Assembly (NCBI GenBank): GCA_012513225.1 | Contig: JAAZCQ010000011.1 | Coordinates: 1 to 64,000 of the forward strand | DNA length: 64,000 bases | Origin: Erysipelotrichaceae bacterium | GTDB lineage: Bacteria > Bacillota_I > Bacilli_A > Erysipelotrichales > Erysipelotrichaceae | Direction of reading: 5' to 3' | In this document: one piece after another, positions 38,485-49,410 of the stretch | Layout: each line of letters starts with the position of its first letter | How positions within the stretch are numbered: position 1 is the first letter of the stretch | Notes under the pieces: generated by a model | What the model was told of the DNA's origin: nothing | The model's database searches: none | What the model saw: only the letters and a program-made list of their open reading frames with translations | Translations under genes and position numbers: made by a program

Positions 38485-38998
38485 TCTTTACCTCATTTGT
38501 ACTTCCAAAACCACCATCTCTAGTAGTTGTTGCATCATCATCTTCAACTATACCATAAGGAAAGAATATGCCTTGAATAATTCCAACACCTTTTTCAATA
38601 ACAAATTCCTTATTATTCTTTGTATCATTTGTAAGTTTCACAAAAATATGACCCTCATTACTAGAGTAGAAATAATCACTATCTATAACTCCAATAGTAT
38701 TATCTATTTGAAGTCTAAACTTAAATCCCCATCCACTTCTAGGAAATAAACATAAAACCCAATCATCTTTCATATTTACTCTAATACCTGTAGGTATTTT
38801 AATTTGTTCATTAGGTTTTAAATTAATACTTATAGGAGTATAAAAATCATATCCAGCAGAACCAGTAGTAGCTCTTTTAGGTAGCTTTATTTCATCATAA
38901 ACTAATTTTGCTTCTTCCTCACTGCATTTAAAATTATCAATCCAATCACTTACAAATCTTTCTTCACTTACCTTATAAAACTTTGCAACTTTACTCAT
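38471..38998 (-). CDS. dut: dUTPase-family protein
   Basis: 175 residues. The five dUTPase motifs are visible in diverged form: AGYDFYTP (1), PRSGWGFK (2), GVIDSDYF (3), GIIQGIFFPYG (4) and RDGGFGST (5). It hydrolyses dUTP to dUMP and pyrophosphate as a trimer. An N-terminal extension of ~45 residues is unusual. The pyrophosphate produced would be a substrate for the pyrophosphatase encoded in the same run. Confidence 0.85.
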   Translation of the reverse strand: MSKVAKFYKVSEERFVSDWIDNFKCSEEEAKLVYDEIKLPKRATTGSAGYDFYTPISINLKPNEQIKIPTGIRVNMKDDWVLCLFPRSGWGFKFRLQIDNTIGVIDSDYFYSSNEGHIFVKLTNDTKNNKEFVIEKGVGIIQGIFFPYGIVEDDDATTTRDGGFGSTNEVKNGNI

Positions 38999-40279
38999 TT
39001 ATATCTCCTTTTTTGTAATATAATTAACCGCATGTATTATCCAAGATGCTATAGCAACATCAATAGGTGCTATAGATAATAATATTTCTTCCTTTACAAC
39101 TGTTTTTTTAGGATATAATGTTTGATTTATTATTTTACTTACCATTCCTATTTTATCAAGGTTTCCTATAAATTCCTTTAATTTTTCAATTGATAAACTT
39201 GGTAAAACCTCATAATCCTTGCTAAATGCATTTTTAAATGTCTCAAGAATTAGTAAGCACAGTTTTTCAAATGAATATACTTCTTCTACAGGCATTTTAA
39301 GCATACTCATAATCTCATCAATTATTCCAAATCCTAAATCTTCACTACTTAATATCGCTTTATGTTGTACTTTTAAGAAATGATTTGTAATATAGGCATC
39401 ATCTTTAAAAGTAAGTTGTCTAGATATCTTATTTTCTAACCTTAAAATCTCTATATAAAATTCATCATAAAATTCTGGTTTATCAAATTTTTCAAAAGTA
39501 TATTTATATCCAGAGAATAATCCATAAGTTTTATAAACATCATTAAAACCACATGCAATATTTTTATTTATTAACTCTTTATCAAAATTAAATAATGGTC
39601 CTATTTCATGTCTAGGATAAATATAAGTAATATTTTCTCTATTCAATAAATTAGGATGTGCTATTGACTTTATTAAATCTATAGCAATAATTTCTTGAGC
39701 ACCTAATTCAAAAGCTAAATCTACTGGCAAGTTATCTGCATATCCCCCATCAATATATACATTATCATCTATTTTATAAGTAGGAAAAATAGGGAAACAA
39801 GCAGAACTTGCAAGCATATAATCAATGCCTCTTTCATACATCATTTTTTTTGTTATATAAACCGGTCTCATTCCAGGATATGTAGCAATAACACATCCGT
39901 AATCTATATTAGATGCCATAAATCTTTCTTTATCAAAATAATAGTTCATCATGTTTTTTAAAGGTTGAATGTCAGCACCAGTAGTTCCAACATATTTTCT
40001 AAAAAAACTTAAGTAACTATTTGGTTTAGATACAACATCTTCAAAATCAAAATTAAGATCTATTGCACCATTAACAATATTTTCAGCTTTAACACTAGTC
40101 CAAAGATCATAAAACTCATCATAATCTTCTTGAACTAACATCGCTCCATTTAAAGCACCAATAGAAGTCCCACAAATTATTGACCATGTTTTATCTAAAC
40201 TTTGAAGAGCCTTAACTGCTCCAGCTTGATAGGCACCTTTTGTACCTCCACCACCCAATACTAATCCAACCTTTTTCAT
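38999..40279 (-). CDS. Patatin-like phospholipase
   Basis: 426 residues. LVLGGGGTKGAYQAG is the oxyanion glycine loop, CGTSIGALNGAML contains the nucleophile serine, and YIDGGYADNLPV contains the catalytic aspartate. It is a cytoplasmic or membrane-associated lipid acyl hydrolase. The C-terminal ~190 residues match no domain I recognise. It lies 3 bases after glpK and directly abuts dut. Confidence 0.87.
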   Translation of the reverse strand: MKKVGLVLGGGGTKGAYQAGAVKALQSLDKTWSIICGTSIGALNGAMLVQEDYDEFYDLWTSVKAENIVNGAIDLNFDFEDVVSKPNSYLSFFRKYVGTTGADIQPLKNMMNYYFDKERFMASNIDYGCVIATYPGMRPVYITKKMMYERGIDYMLASSACFPIFPTYKIDDNVYIDGGYADNLPVDLAFELGAQEIIAIDLIKSIAHPNLLNRENITYIYPRHEIGPLFNFDKELINKNIACGFNDVYKTYGLFSGYKYTFEKFDKPEFYDEFYIEILRLENKISRQLTFKDDAYITNHFLKVQHKAILSSEDLGFGIIDEIMSMLKMPVEEVYSFEKLCLLILETFKNAFSKDYEVLPSLSIEKLKEFIGNLDKIGMVSKIINQTLYPKKTVVKEEILLSIAPIDVAIASWIIHAVNYITKKEI

Positions 40280-40282
40280 ATA

Positions 40283-42135
<1,853 letters not shown>

Positions 42136-42161
42136 TAAAAAAAACCTATTTTCATAGGCTA
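42136..42161 (-). terminator. Terminator of the tRNA cluster
   Basis: On the minus strand GCCTAT, GAAA, ATAGGT, then eight T; 10 bases past tRNA-Gly. Confidence 0.8.
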
Positions 42162-42170
42162 TAAGTTCAA

Positions 42171-42244
42171 TGGAGCAGATGAAGGGGATCGAACCCTCGT
42201 GTCGACCTTGGCAAGGTCGCGTTCTACCATTGAACTACATCTGC
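42171..42244 (-). tRNA. tRNA-Gly (anticodon GCC)
   Basis: 74 bases including an encoded CCA. The acceptor GCAGATG pairs with CATCTGC, the anticodon stem CGACC/GGTCG encloses TTGCCAA, and the T loop is TTCGATC. Confidence 0.97.
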
Positions 42245-42249
42245 ATAAA

Positions 42250-42325
42250 TGGCGGTCCGGACGGGATTTGAACCCGCGATCTCCTCCGTGACAGGGAGGC
42301 ATGTTAACCCCTACACCACCGGACC
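42250..42325 (-). tRNA. tRNA-Asp (anticodon GTC)
   Basis: 76 bases with encoded CCA. The acceptor GGTCCGG pairs with CCGGACC, the anticodon stem CCTCC/GGAGG encloses CTGTCAC, and the T loop is TTCAAAT. Confidence 0.97.
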
Positions 42326-42332
42326 TAGTTAA

Positions 42333-42423
42333 TGGCGAAGAAGGAGGGATTTGAACCCTCGCGCCGGTTGCCCGACCTATGCCCTTAGCAGGGGCACCTC
42401 TTCAGCCTCTTGAGTACTTCTTC
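42333..42423 (-). tRNA. tRNA-Ser (anticodon GCT)
   Basis: 91 bases with encoded CCA and a long variable arm, as expected for serine. The acceptor GAAGAAG pairs with CTTCTTC and the anticodon stem TGCCC/GGGCA encloses CTGCTAA. It is first in the Ser-Asp-Gly cluster. Confidence 0.96.
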
Positions 42424-42431
42424 ATTTAGCG

Positions 42432-42462
42432 CTTTATTATAATAGCATGGTAAAAAAGTAAA
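42432..42462 (-). promoter_or_regulatory. Promoter of the tRNA cluster
   Basis: On the minus strand TTGATT, 17 bases, TATTAT (overlapping TATAAT), a few bases before tRNA-Ser. Coordinates are approximate. Confidence 0.45.
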
Positions 42463-42490
42463 ATCAAGTCTTTGCCGCTACTTTAAAGTG

Positions 42491-43207
42491 TTATTTTGAA
42501 GTAGCAGCGAGTAAAGCAACTTCCATCATTTTTGTAAATGAATTTTCTCTTTCTTTTGCAGTAGTAACTTCTTTTGTTACAAAGCTATCTGAAATAGTTA
42601 ATAAACAAGCTGCATTTTTCCCAAGAACTTTCGCATTATGAAATAAAGCAAAACTTTCCATTTCAACACAACTGCATCCTTTTTCATCTTTAAGCTTATT
42701 TGTATATTCTATTCCACCTTCTCTATAAAATACATCAGAAGAATGAATTAATGATTGATGTAAAGGAATATTTAACTCATTTGCAGCTAGAACTATCTTT
42801 TCATTCAAACTTTCACTTGGATAAGTAATATCTTTATCATAACCATTTTGAGTCTTTGCAAAACTTGATTCACTATAAGATCCTGTAGCAAGAACAACAT
42901 CATAAACATTTAAATCTTCAGAATATGATCCTGCACTTCCAATTCTTATTATGTTTTCTACATCATATTGATCATACAATTCATAGGAATAAATACCTAT
43001 ACTAGGCATTCCCATACCTGAACCCATTACAGATATTTTTTCTCCTTTATAAGTTCCCGTATATCCAAACATATTTCTAACTGAATTAAACTGTACTACA
43101 TCTTCTAAATAAGTCTCAGCAATAAATTTAGCCCTTAAAGGATCTCCTGGCATTAATACTGTTTTTGCAATATCACCTTTTATCGCAGAATTATGGGGTG
43201 TTGACAT
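42491..43207 (-). CDS. deoD: Purine-nucleoside phosphorylase DeoD
   Basis: 238 residues, the usual size of the hexameric bacterial enzyme. It begins STPHNSAIKGDIAKTVLMPG, and has GSGMGMPSIGIYSYEL, RIGSAGSY and VEMESFALF (nucleoside-ribose contacts) and TISDSF with the catalytic Asp. It cleaves purine nucleosides with phosphate for base salvage. It lies between the tRNA cluster and ilvE on the same strand. Confidence 0.95.
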   Translation of the reverse strand: MSTPHNSAIKGDIAKTVLMPGDPLRAKFIAETYLEDVVQFNSVRNMFGYTGTYKGEKISVMGSGMGMPSIGIYSYELYDQYDVENIIRIGSAGSYSEDLNVYDVVLATGSYSESSFAKTQNGYDKDITYPSESLNEKIVLAANELNIPLHQSLIHSSDVFYREGGIEYTNKLKDEKGCSCVEMESFALFHNAKVLGKNAACLLTISDSFVTKEVTTAKERENSFTKMMEVALLAATSK

Positions 43208-43272
43208 TTTATTTCCTCCTTATAACTATTAAAATTATACCATATGAAAGAAAAAGCATTATATATAAATGT

Positions 43273-44334
43273 TTACTTTACTACATGTGTCCAATTATAT
43301 TTATCTTCAATTTTTCCCCATTGAATACCAGTTAAAGTATCATATAATTTTTGAGTTAATTCTCCTGTTTTAAAATCGTTTAAGGTAATAATTTCACCCT
43401 TATAATTTAACTCTCCAATTGGAGATATTACTGCAGCTGTTCCTGTACCAAACCCTTCTTGAAGTCTACCTTCTTTTGCTGCCTTCATAAGTTCATTAAT
43501 ATCTAAATGAACTTCATTAACCTTATAACCCCAATCTTTTAATATATGAATAATAGAATCTCTTGTCACACCAGGTAATACTGTTCCATCTATAGGGGCT
43601 GTATATATTTCATTATCAATTAAAAACATAACATTCATGGTACCAACTTCTTCAATGTATTTTCTATGAGTTCCATCTAACCATAAAACTTGAGTATAAC
43701 CTAGTTTTTCCGCTTTTACTTGTGCAGCAAGACTACCTGCATAATTACCACCACATTTTGCAAAACCAGTTCCTCCCTCAGTAGCTCTTACATACTCATC
43801 TTCTACATATATTTTTACTGGATTAACACCCTCTGGATAATAATTTCCTACAGGTGATAATATAATCATAAATTTATAAGTTTTTGAAGGTCTTACCCCT
43901 ACTCCAAATTCATCAGCATACATAAAAGGACGAATGTATAACGATGTATCTTCTTCAGAAGGAACCCAATCTCTTTCAATATTTACCAAGTCATTTACAG
44001 CTTGTACAAAGTCTTCAACAGGAATTTGTGGCATACACATTCTCTTGTTAGATTTCATCATTCTTTTAGCATTCATTTCAGGTCTAAATAATAAAATTTC
44101 ATTATCTTTAGTCCTATAAGCTTTTAACCCTTCAAATGTTTCTTGCGCATAGTGTAAAACCATCATCGATGGATTTATAGTAATATCTCCAAAAGGAACT
44201 ATTCTTCCATCATGAAAACCCTTGCCTTCTGTATAATCTAGCATAAACATATAATCTGTATAGTACTTACCAAATCCAAAATTACTTTTTGGTTTTTCTT
44301 TTAATACCTCTCTTTCAACAAATTTAATATCCAT
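43273..44334 (-). CDS. ilvE: Branched-chain amino-acid aminotransferase
   Basis: 353 residues of fold-type IV PLP enzyme. The PLP lysine is in GFAKCGGNYAGSL, and QVLWLDGTHRKYIEEVGTMN and LPGVTRDSII are family signatures. It interconverts leucine, isoleucine and valine with their 2-oxo acids. A GGAGG site precedes the ATG. No other branched-chain synthesis gene is nearby, so it may serve catabolism or the last step of synthesis only. Confidence 0.94.
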   Translation of the reverse strand: MDIKFVEREVLKEKPKSNFGFGKYYTDYMFMLDYTEGKGFHDGRIVPFGDITINPSMMVLHYAQETFEGLKAYRTKDNEILLFRPEMNAKRMMKSNKRMCMPQIPVEDFVQAVNDLVNIERDWVPSEEDTSLYIRPFMYADEFGVGVRPSKTYKFMIILSPVGNYYPEGVNPVKIYVEDEYVRATEGGTGFAKCGGNYAGSLAAQVKAEKLGYTQVLWLDGTHRKYIEEVGTMNVMFLIDNEIYTAPIDGTVLPGVTRDSIIHILKDWGYKVNEVHLDINELMKAAKEGRLQEGFGTGTAAVISPIGELNYKGEIITLNDFKTGELTQKLYDTLTGIQWGKIEDKYNWTHVVK

Positions 44335-44394
44335 AATAAACCTCCACCTTTTCTTATAACTTTAGCCTTAAGAAAGGTTTTAGTAAAGCCAAAA

Positions 44395-44428
44395 ATAAAA
44401 AAAGAATAAATTTTTACATTTATTCTTA
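44395..44428 (-). terminator. Terminator of ddl, overlapping its stop codon
   Basis: AAGAATAAA and TTTATTCTT with an 8-base loop; on the minus strand T7 follows. The first stem arm includes the ddl stop. Confidence 0.75.
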
Positions 44429-45607
44429 GATCTTCTTTCCAGTTTTACTACCAGGTTCATATTTTGATAGGATATTAGTTTCATGAGAAAATATCATTTT
44501 TTCTTTTTTACTTTGTTTATTTAACGCTATTTCCACTAATTCATCCATTAGACTACTAAAATCTATTCCCTCAGGTTGCCACAAATAAAATGCTAAAGAA
44601 CCAGGAATGTTATTTATCTCATTAACATATACAATATCTTTTTCATCTATTAAAAAATCTATTCTAACTACACCACTAGAACCAATTTGTTTAAAAGTTT
44701 TTAATGCAATTTGTTTTATTTCTTTTTCTTTAGATTTTGATAATTTCGCAGGAACTTGTCTACTTGTTGAAGCCATTCCTTTACTACTAGATTTTGTAGA
44801 TTTTTTACTACCACCATATTTCTCATCAAAGCCTAAAAAACCTGCTCCAATATTAACTTCTTCTAAAACACCAGTTTTAGCTTTATATATACTTCCTAAA
44901 ACAGAACAATTCACTTCTCTGAAGTTTTCTAATTTCTTTTCAATAATAACTTTATTATCAAACTGCCTACACTCTTCTATTGCATCAATTAATTCATTAT
45001 AATTATTCGCAAAATTAATACCAATTGAAGAACCTAAAGATGCAGGTTTAATGATTAAAGGATATCCAAGTTTTTCAGCATTTTCTTTTATTTCTTTTTT
45101 ATTATCATCTATTTCAAAACCATATACCCAAAACCAATCAACCATTTTTATATTAGCTTGTTGTAGTACACACTTCATTACTACCTTATCTTGTCCAACA
45201 GCACTAGAAATAACATCACTACTAGAATAAGGAAGATTTAACATTTCTAAATATCCTTGAAGAGTTCCATCTTCAACATTTGTACCATGTACAACAGGAA
45301 TAACAACATCTATCTCACCTAAAGTCTTTGAGAACAACCCTTTTTTACTAGGCTCTATCTTAACCTTATTATCTTCTTTAACTAAAACTATTTTAGTAAG
45401 TTTTTTAATAAGTGCATCTAAATCTTTATAGTTACTTAAATTAAAAAGTTCCTCACCAAAATAAAATTCTCTTTTCTTAGATATATAAATAGGTATTACA
45501 TCATATTTATTTAAATCTAAAGCTTTTAAAGCTTGATTTGCGGAAATTATACTAACTTCGTGTTCAACACTATCTCCACCAAACATTACTGCAACTTTTA
45601 ATTTCAT
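44426..45607 (-). CDS. ddl: D-alanine--D-alanine ligase
   Basis: 393 residues of ATP-grasp ligase. VMFGGDSVEHEVSIIS opens the N-terminal domain, then VVHGTNVEDGTLQGYLEML, PLIIKPASLGSSIGI, and the metal-binding NEINNIPGSLAFYLW. It joins two D-alanines for peptidoglycan. The omega-loop region FDEKYGGSKKS...KGMAST is lysine- and serine-rich and longer than in E. coli DdlB. The VanA-type loop is not seen. A charged C-terminal tail of ~25 residues follows the fold. Its partner enzyme MurF is at 47821. Confidence 0.93.
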   Translation of the reverse strand: MKLKVAVMFGGDSVEHEVSIISANQALKALDLNKYDVIPIYISKKREFYFGEELFNLSNYKDLDALIKKLTKIVLVKEDNKVKIEPSKKGLFSKTLGEIDVVIPVVHGTNVEDGTLQGYLEMLNLPYSSSDVISSAVGQDKVVMKCVLQQANIKMVDWFWVYGFEIDDNKKEIKENAEKLGYPLIIKPASLGSSIGINFANNYNELIDAIEECRQFDNKVIIEKKLENFREVNCSVLGSIYKAKTGVLEEVNIGAGFLGFDEKYGGSKKSTKSSSKGMASTSRQVPAKLSKSKEKEIKQIALKTFKQIGSSGVVRIDFLIDEKDIVYVNEINNIPGSLAFYLWQPEGIDFSSLMDELVEIALNKQSKKEKMIFSHETNILSKYEPGSKTGKKI

Positions 45608-45685
45608 TTTTTCACCACCAAAACTTATTCTAACATCATTTGTAATTTAAACAATTACATTGTACATTATTATTGAGGTAAATTA

Positions 45686-46900
45686 ATGGAAAATTTCAAA
45701 AAAGATATTAAAGTCTTAAAGCCATGGTTTATATTAATTACTTATTTTATTCTATTAATATTTATTGTGATAAATTTTAATAAGATTTCTAGTGAGTTTT
45801 TAAAATACATGAATTTGTTAAAACCTTTTTTTATGGGTATTGCAATAGCTTTTGTATTAAATATTCCTATGAAAAATATAGAAAAAACAATTAAAAAATA
45901 TATAAATGAAAAATCAATAATAAATAAACACTCTAGATCAATATCTATATTATTAACAATCATTTTAACTATCATAATATTTTTTATAATTGGATATATT
46001 ATTTTCCCACAATTAATAATTACTATTATTAATTTATTTAATAATCTAGCTAGCATTTTAAATGGAATCATTAGCAATACCGATCAAATATTAAGTTTCT
46101 TTAAACTTGAGGGTTTAAACATTAAAGACATTGATACAGAAACAATTAATCAGTTTTTTTCTTCACTTGGCTTAAACTGGAATAATATTATAAAGAATAT
46201 TTCAAATCTTGTAGGTAATACTGGAGTCTCAGTATTTTCACAAATATCTAGTTTTGCAGTTTCTTTTGCAAATTTCTTTTTAGCATTTATGCTTAGTTTA
46301 TATTTACTAAGTGATAAGGAAAAATTCTTAAGACAAATTAAAAAATTGTTAGCGAGTATTTTTAATATAAAAACCACAGATATAATATTAAAATATTCTA
46401 GATTATCATTAGAAATTTTCAATAATTTTGTATCAGGACAACTTGTAGAAGCACTTATAATTGGAACGCTAATATATATTGCTTTATTAATCTTTAACAT
46501 GCCATATTCACTGTTAATTGGTAGTATTACTGCAATTATGGCATTAGTACCTATACTAGGTGCAACATTCTCATTAATTATTGGATTCTTTTTAGTTTTA
46601 TCAGTAGACCCTATTAAAGCTTTTTGGTTTTTAATAATTTACCAAGTAGTTCAACAATTTGAAAATAATGTTATCTATCCAAAAGTTGTTGGTCAATCAG
46701 TTGGATTACCAGGTATTTGGACTTTACTATCTATTATTGTATTTGGTGGGATGTATGGTGTTATAGGTATGTTACTTGCTGTTCCCACAACTGCAGTAAT
46801 TTATTCAATTGGAAGTGAATTTGTGAATAAATCAATTAAAAAGAAAAATCTAATTGTAACAAGTAGTGAGATAAAAGAAAAAGGTCAAAGTGACCTTTAA
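45686..46900 (+). CDS. AI-2E family transporter
   Basis: 404 residues with about seven or eight membrane segments. The family motifs are AFVLNIPMKNIEKTI early, FANFFLAFMLSLYLLSDKE in the middle, and PILGATFSLIIGFFL and VIYPKVVGQSVGLPGIWTL in the C-terminal half. Members export quorum signals or exchange sodium and protons; the substrate here is open. It is single, divergent from ddl. The stop overlaps the convergent asparaginase-like gene by 4 bases. Confidence 0.88.
   Translation: MENFKKDIKVLKPWFILITYFILLIFIVINFNKISSEFLKYMNLLKPFFMGIAIAFVLNIPMKNIEKTIKKYINEKSIINKHSRSISILLTIILTIIIFFIIGYIIFPQLIITIINLFNNLASILNGIISNTDQILSFFKLEGLNIKDIDTETINQFFSSLGLNWNNIIKNISNLVGNTGVSVFSQISSFAVSFANFFLAFMLSLYLLSDKEKFLRQIKKLLASIFNIKTTDIILKYSRLSLEIFNNFVSGQLVEALIIGTLIYIALLIFNMPYSLLIGSITAIMALVPILGATFSLIIGFFLVLSVDPIKAFWFLIIYQVVQQFENNVIYPKVVGQSVGLPGIWTLLSIIVFGGMYGVIGMLLAVPTTAVIYSIGSEFVNKSIKKKNLIVTSSEIKEKGQSDL
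46880..46898. terminator. Bidirectional hairpin inside the overlapping ends of two convergent genes
   Basis: AAAGGTCA, AAG, TGACCTTT: an 8-bp stem made from the last codons of the AI-2E gene, and flanked by A's and T's. Strong T-runs are absent, so efficiency is uncertain. Confidence 0.5.
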
Positions 46901-47817
46901 TCTACATCATAGTCTGCTGTACCAGCTTCTCTAAAAATACATGTTCCATATTTAGGCTCTACAATATAAGTTGCAGCCTTTTTTTCATCACTCGCATAAG
47001 TAAATGCGAATTTTATATTTGTTCCTACACCATAATTTCCATTTTTATCTAAACATATAATAGACATATTATTTACATAACCTTGTTTCTCTTTAAGTTT
47101 ATTACTCATATCATCAATAGTTTTTTGAGCAGCAAGCATAGGGTTCATTCCTGTTTCTAACCTTTTTACTAATTCATAACTTAAAACACTTTTAATAATA
47201 TCTTCTCCTAGTCCTGTTGCTGTGGCACCACCAATAAAAGAATCAACATAATAGCCACTTCCAACTATAGGTGAATCTCCAATTCTGCCATTTTCTTTCA
47301 TAAATAAGCCAGAAGTAGATGTAGCACATACCAATTGACCATCTTTATCTTTTGCTACAAAGCATACTGTATCATGCCCGTTATAAGATTGTAATTCATC
47401 ATTTTTTTCTTTAAGTTTTTCTTGATATTTCAACAAAGATTCTTTTGTTTCATTATTCCTTGTCTTAAATCCATTTTTAATCGCATAATCATATGCTCCT
47501 TGTCCCACAAGAAAATTATTATACTTTTCATAAGATAGTTGTTTTGCTACTTTTATAGGGTTTTTTATCCCTTCTAAACAACCTACAGCTCCAAACAATC
47601 CTGTATCACCATTCATGTATCCCGCATCAAGTTGTACCTTACCTTCTTTATTAGGTAAGCCGCCATAGCCAACAGAAGTAAATGCTTTATTGTTTTCAAT
47701 TGCAACTACTGCATCAATAACTGCATCCTCTGCCTTAATACCCTTCTTTAGTTTCTTAGAAGCTTTTTCAACTCCCTCTAAAGACATTCTCCAAGTTCCT
47801 ATAATAGCCCATTCCAT
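46897..47817 (-). CDS. N4-(beta-N-acetylglucosaminyl)-asparaginase / isoaspartyl-peptidase-like Ntn hydrolase
   Basis: 306 residues. The self-cleavage nucleophile is T150 in SYNGHDTVCFVAKD. GRIGDSPIVGSGYYVD and ATGLGEDIIK form the substrate site, as in glycosylasparaginases. No signal peptide is visible, so it acts inside the cell. It follows the Mur ligase by 3 bases. It may recycle glycan-linked or isoaspartyl asparagine compounds; its connection to the Mur ligase is unknown. Confidence 0.85.
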   Translation of the reverse strand: MEWAIIGTWRMSLEGVEKASKKLKKGIKAEDAVIDAVVAIENNKAFTSVGYGGLPNKEGKVQLDAGYMNGDTGLFGAVGCLEGIKNPIKVAKQLSYEKYNNFLVGQGAYDYAIKNGFKTRNNETKESLLKYQEKLKEKNDELQSYNGHDTVCFVAKDKDGQLVCATSTSGLFMKENGRIGDSPIVGSGYYVDSFIGGATATGLGEDIIKSVLSYELVKRLETGMNPMLAAQKTIDDMSNKLKEKQGYVNNMSIICLDKNGNYGVGTNIKFAFTYASDEKKAATYIVEPKYGTCIFREAGTADYDVD

Positions 47818-47820
47818 AAT

Positions 47821-49410
47821 TTACACGTTGAATGCATCAGGTAAGTCATTCTCTAATAAAATAGTATCTTTATTAGTCGCAATACTATAAACTAATGCAA
47901 AAGCCTCCTTTACTGTTTTAACTACATATATATTATCAGATTTAAAACCTGAATCATCTAAGCCTTGTTTTATTGGCAATGTTTGAGTTTCACCTACTAA
48001 TATTGCTATATCAATATTATCTTTCATTGAATAGCCAAAATCATAGTTTACTTCTTTTTGTTTACTTCCTAAATCAATCATTCCAGGAGTTACAATAATC
48101 CTTTTTTTAGGCATCATCTTCATTACTTCTAAAGACATTTTAGCTCCCACTGGATTTGAATTAAACGCATTATCAATAAATTTAAGACCATTAATAGTTT
48201 TAACTTCTAATCTATGTTCTATATAAGGAATATATTTAACAGCTTTAATAATATCTTTCCATTCAACATTTAATTCTCTTGCTAAAGCAATACCTGCTAG
48301 TATGTTTGAAATATTATGCTTACCTAGAAGTTTAGTTTCAAATGAATATGTTTTTTCTTTTGTTTTTACCTTAAATTTTGAGCCTTTAGGAGAATATTTT
48401 ATATTTACAGCTTGATAATCTACATCACTATTATCTATACCATACTTAATGATTTTACAACTATTTTTTATATTATATTCTCTTATATATTCATTATCAT
48501 AATTTATAATCCCTATACCATCACTTGGTAATTTTTCTATTAAAATCATCTTTTCTTTTATTATATTTTCTAAAGATTTAAAAGTAGATAAATGTTGTAT
48601 ACCAATGGAAGTTACTATTCCAATTTTAGGATTTACAAAATCACTTAGATACTTAATATCTCCAACATGATCAGCTCCCATCTCACATACAAATACTTGA
48701 TGTGATGGTTTTAACTGTTCTCTAATTGTTCTTGTTATCCCCATTGGAGTATTAAATGATGCAGGTGTCATTAACGATCTATATTCTTCGGAAATAATAG
48801 ATTGTATTATATTTTTACTACTTGTTTTTCCAAAACTACCTGTAATTCCAATATTGATTAAACTCAAGTGACTACGTAATTTCTTTTTAGCGTCATTTAA
48901 ATAATAATTTTGTACCAATTTTTCTATAGGCATTAACAAAAAGTTTGCTAATAATATTAAAATCCAATTCATTATCAAACTTATAAACAAAAATAATAAT
49001 AAATATAATTCATCAAAATAGTGTAAAAATAATACTATTACTATCAAATCAAGTAAAAGTAAAACAAATATTTGTCTTTTAACCCTTGAAGTATATACTA
49101 ATGGTTTAATATATTCTTTTTTACTTTCCTTATAAAAAAATATAAATGCTATTATTCCATAAATTATAGAAACATAAATAATAACAGAATTAATTGATTT
49201 TAAGAAAAAAGAAATTGATATTAATACTAAGTACACAAATACAATAATTAAATTATTCTTAAAATAATTAATTATCCAATCAAAATATCTTTTATAATCA
49301 TATCTATTTTGTTGAAATATATGTAATACATGTTTACTAGGAACTATAAGAGATATTAGTATTAAACAAACAAGCAAAATATTTGAAATTATTTTAATAT
49401 TCATATTCAT
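47821..49410 (-). CDS. murF: MurF-type Mur ligase with an N-terminal membrane domain
   Basis: 529 residues. The first ~160 carry four or five hydrophobic segments, unlike cytoplasmic MurF (~450). The Mur ligase core follows: ATP loop GITGSFGKTSSKN (188-200), SFNTPMGITRTIREQL, EMGADHVGDI, TSIGIQHLSTFKS, and FIDNAFNSNPVGAKMSLEVM. MurF adds D-Ala-D-Ala to the UDP-MurNAc-tripeptide; Ddl at 44426 makes the dipeptide. It overlaps the alpha/beta hydrolase gene by 4 bases. Anchored MurF-like proteins occur in other Erysipelotrichia-type genomes. A second role in envelope chemistry cannot be excluded. Confidence 0.8.
   Translation of the reverse strand: MNMNIKIISNILLVCLILISLIVPSKHVLHIFQQNRYDYKRYFDWIINYFKNNLIIVFVYLVLISISFFLKSINSVIIYVSIIYGIIAFIFFYKESKKEYIKPLVYTSRVKRQIFVLLLLDLIVIVLFLHYFDELYLLLFLFISLIMNWILILLANFLLMPIEKLVQNYYLNDAKKKLRSHLSLINIGITGSFGKTSSKNIIQSIISEEYRSLMTPASFNTPMGITRTIREQLKPSHQVFVCEMGADHVGDIKYLSDFVNPKIGIVTSIGIQHLSTFKSLENIIKEKMILIEKLPSDGIGIINYDNEYIREYNIKNSCKIIKYGIDNSDVDYQAVNIKYSPKGSKFKVKTKEKTYSFETKLLGKHNISNILAGIALARELNVEWKDIIKAVKYIPYIEHRLEVKTINGLKFIDNAFNSNPVGAKMSLEVMKMMPKKRIIVTPGMIDLGSKQKEVNYDFGYSMKDNIDIAILVGETQTLPIKQGLDDSGFKSDNIYVVKTVKEAFALVYSIATNKDTILLENDLPDAFNV

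Noticed and set aside
42476-42505. Inverted repeat GCTACTT/AAGTAGC at the end of deoD
   Set aside because: It has a 14-base loop and no clear T-run following, so it was not called a terminator.
45742-46500. Minus-strand open frames inside the AI-2E gene
   Set aside because: Complement of a membrane protein gene; no start signal or family.
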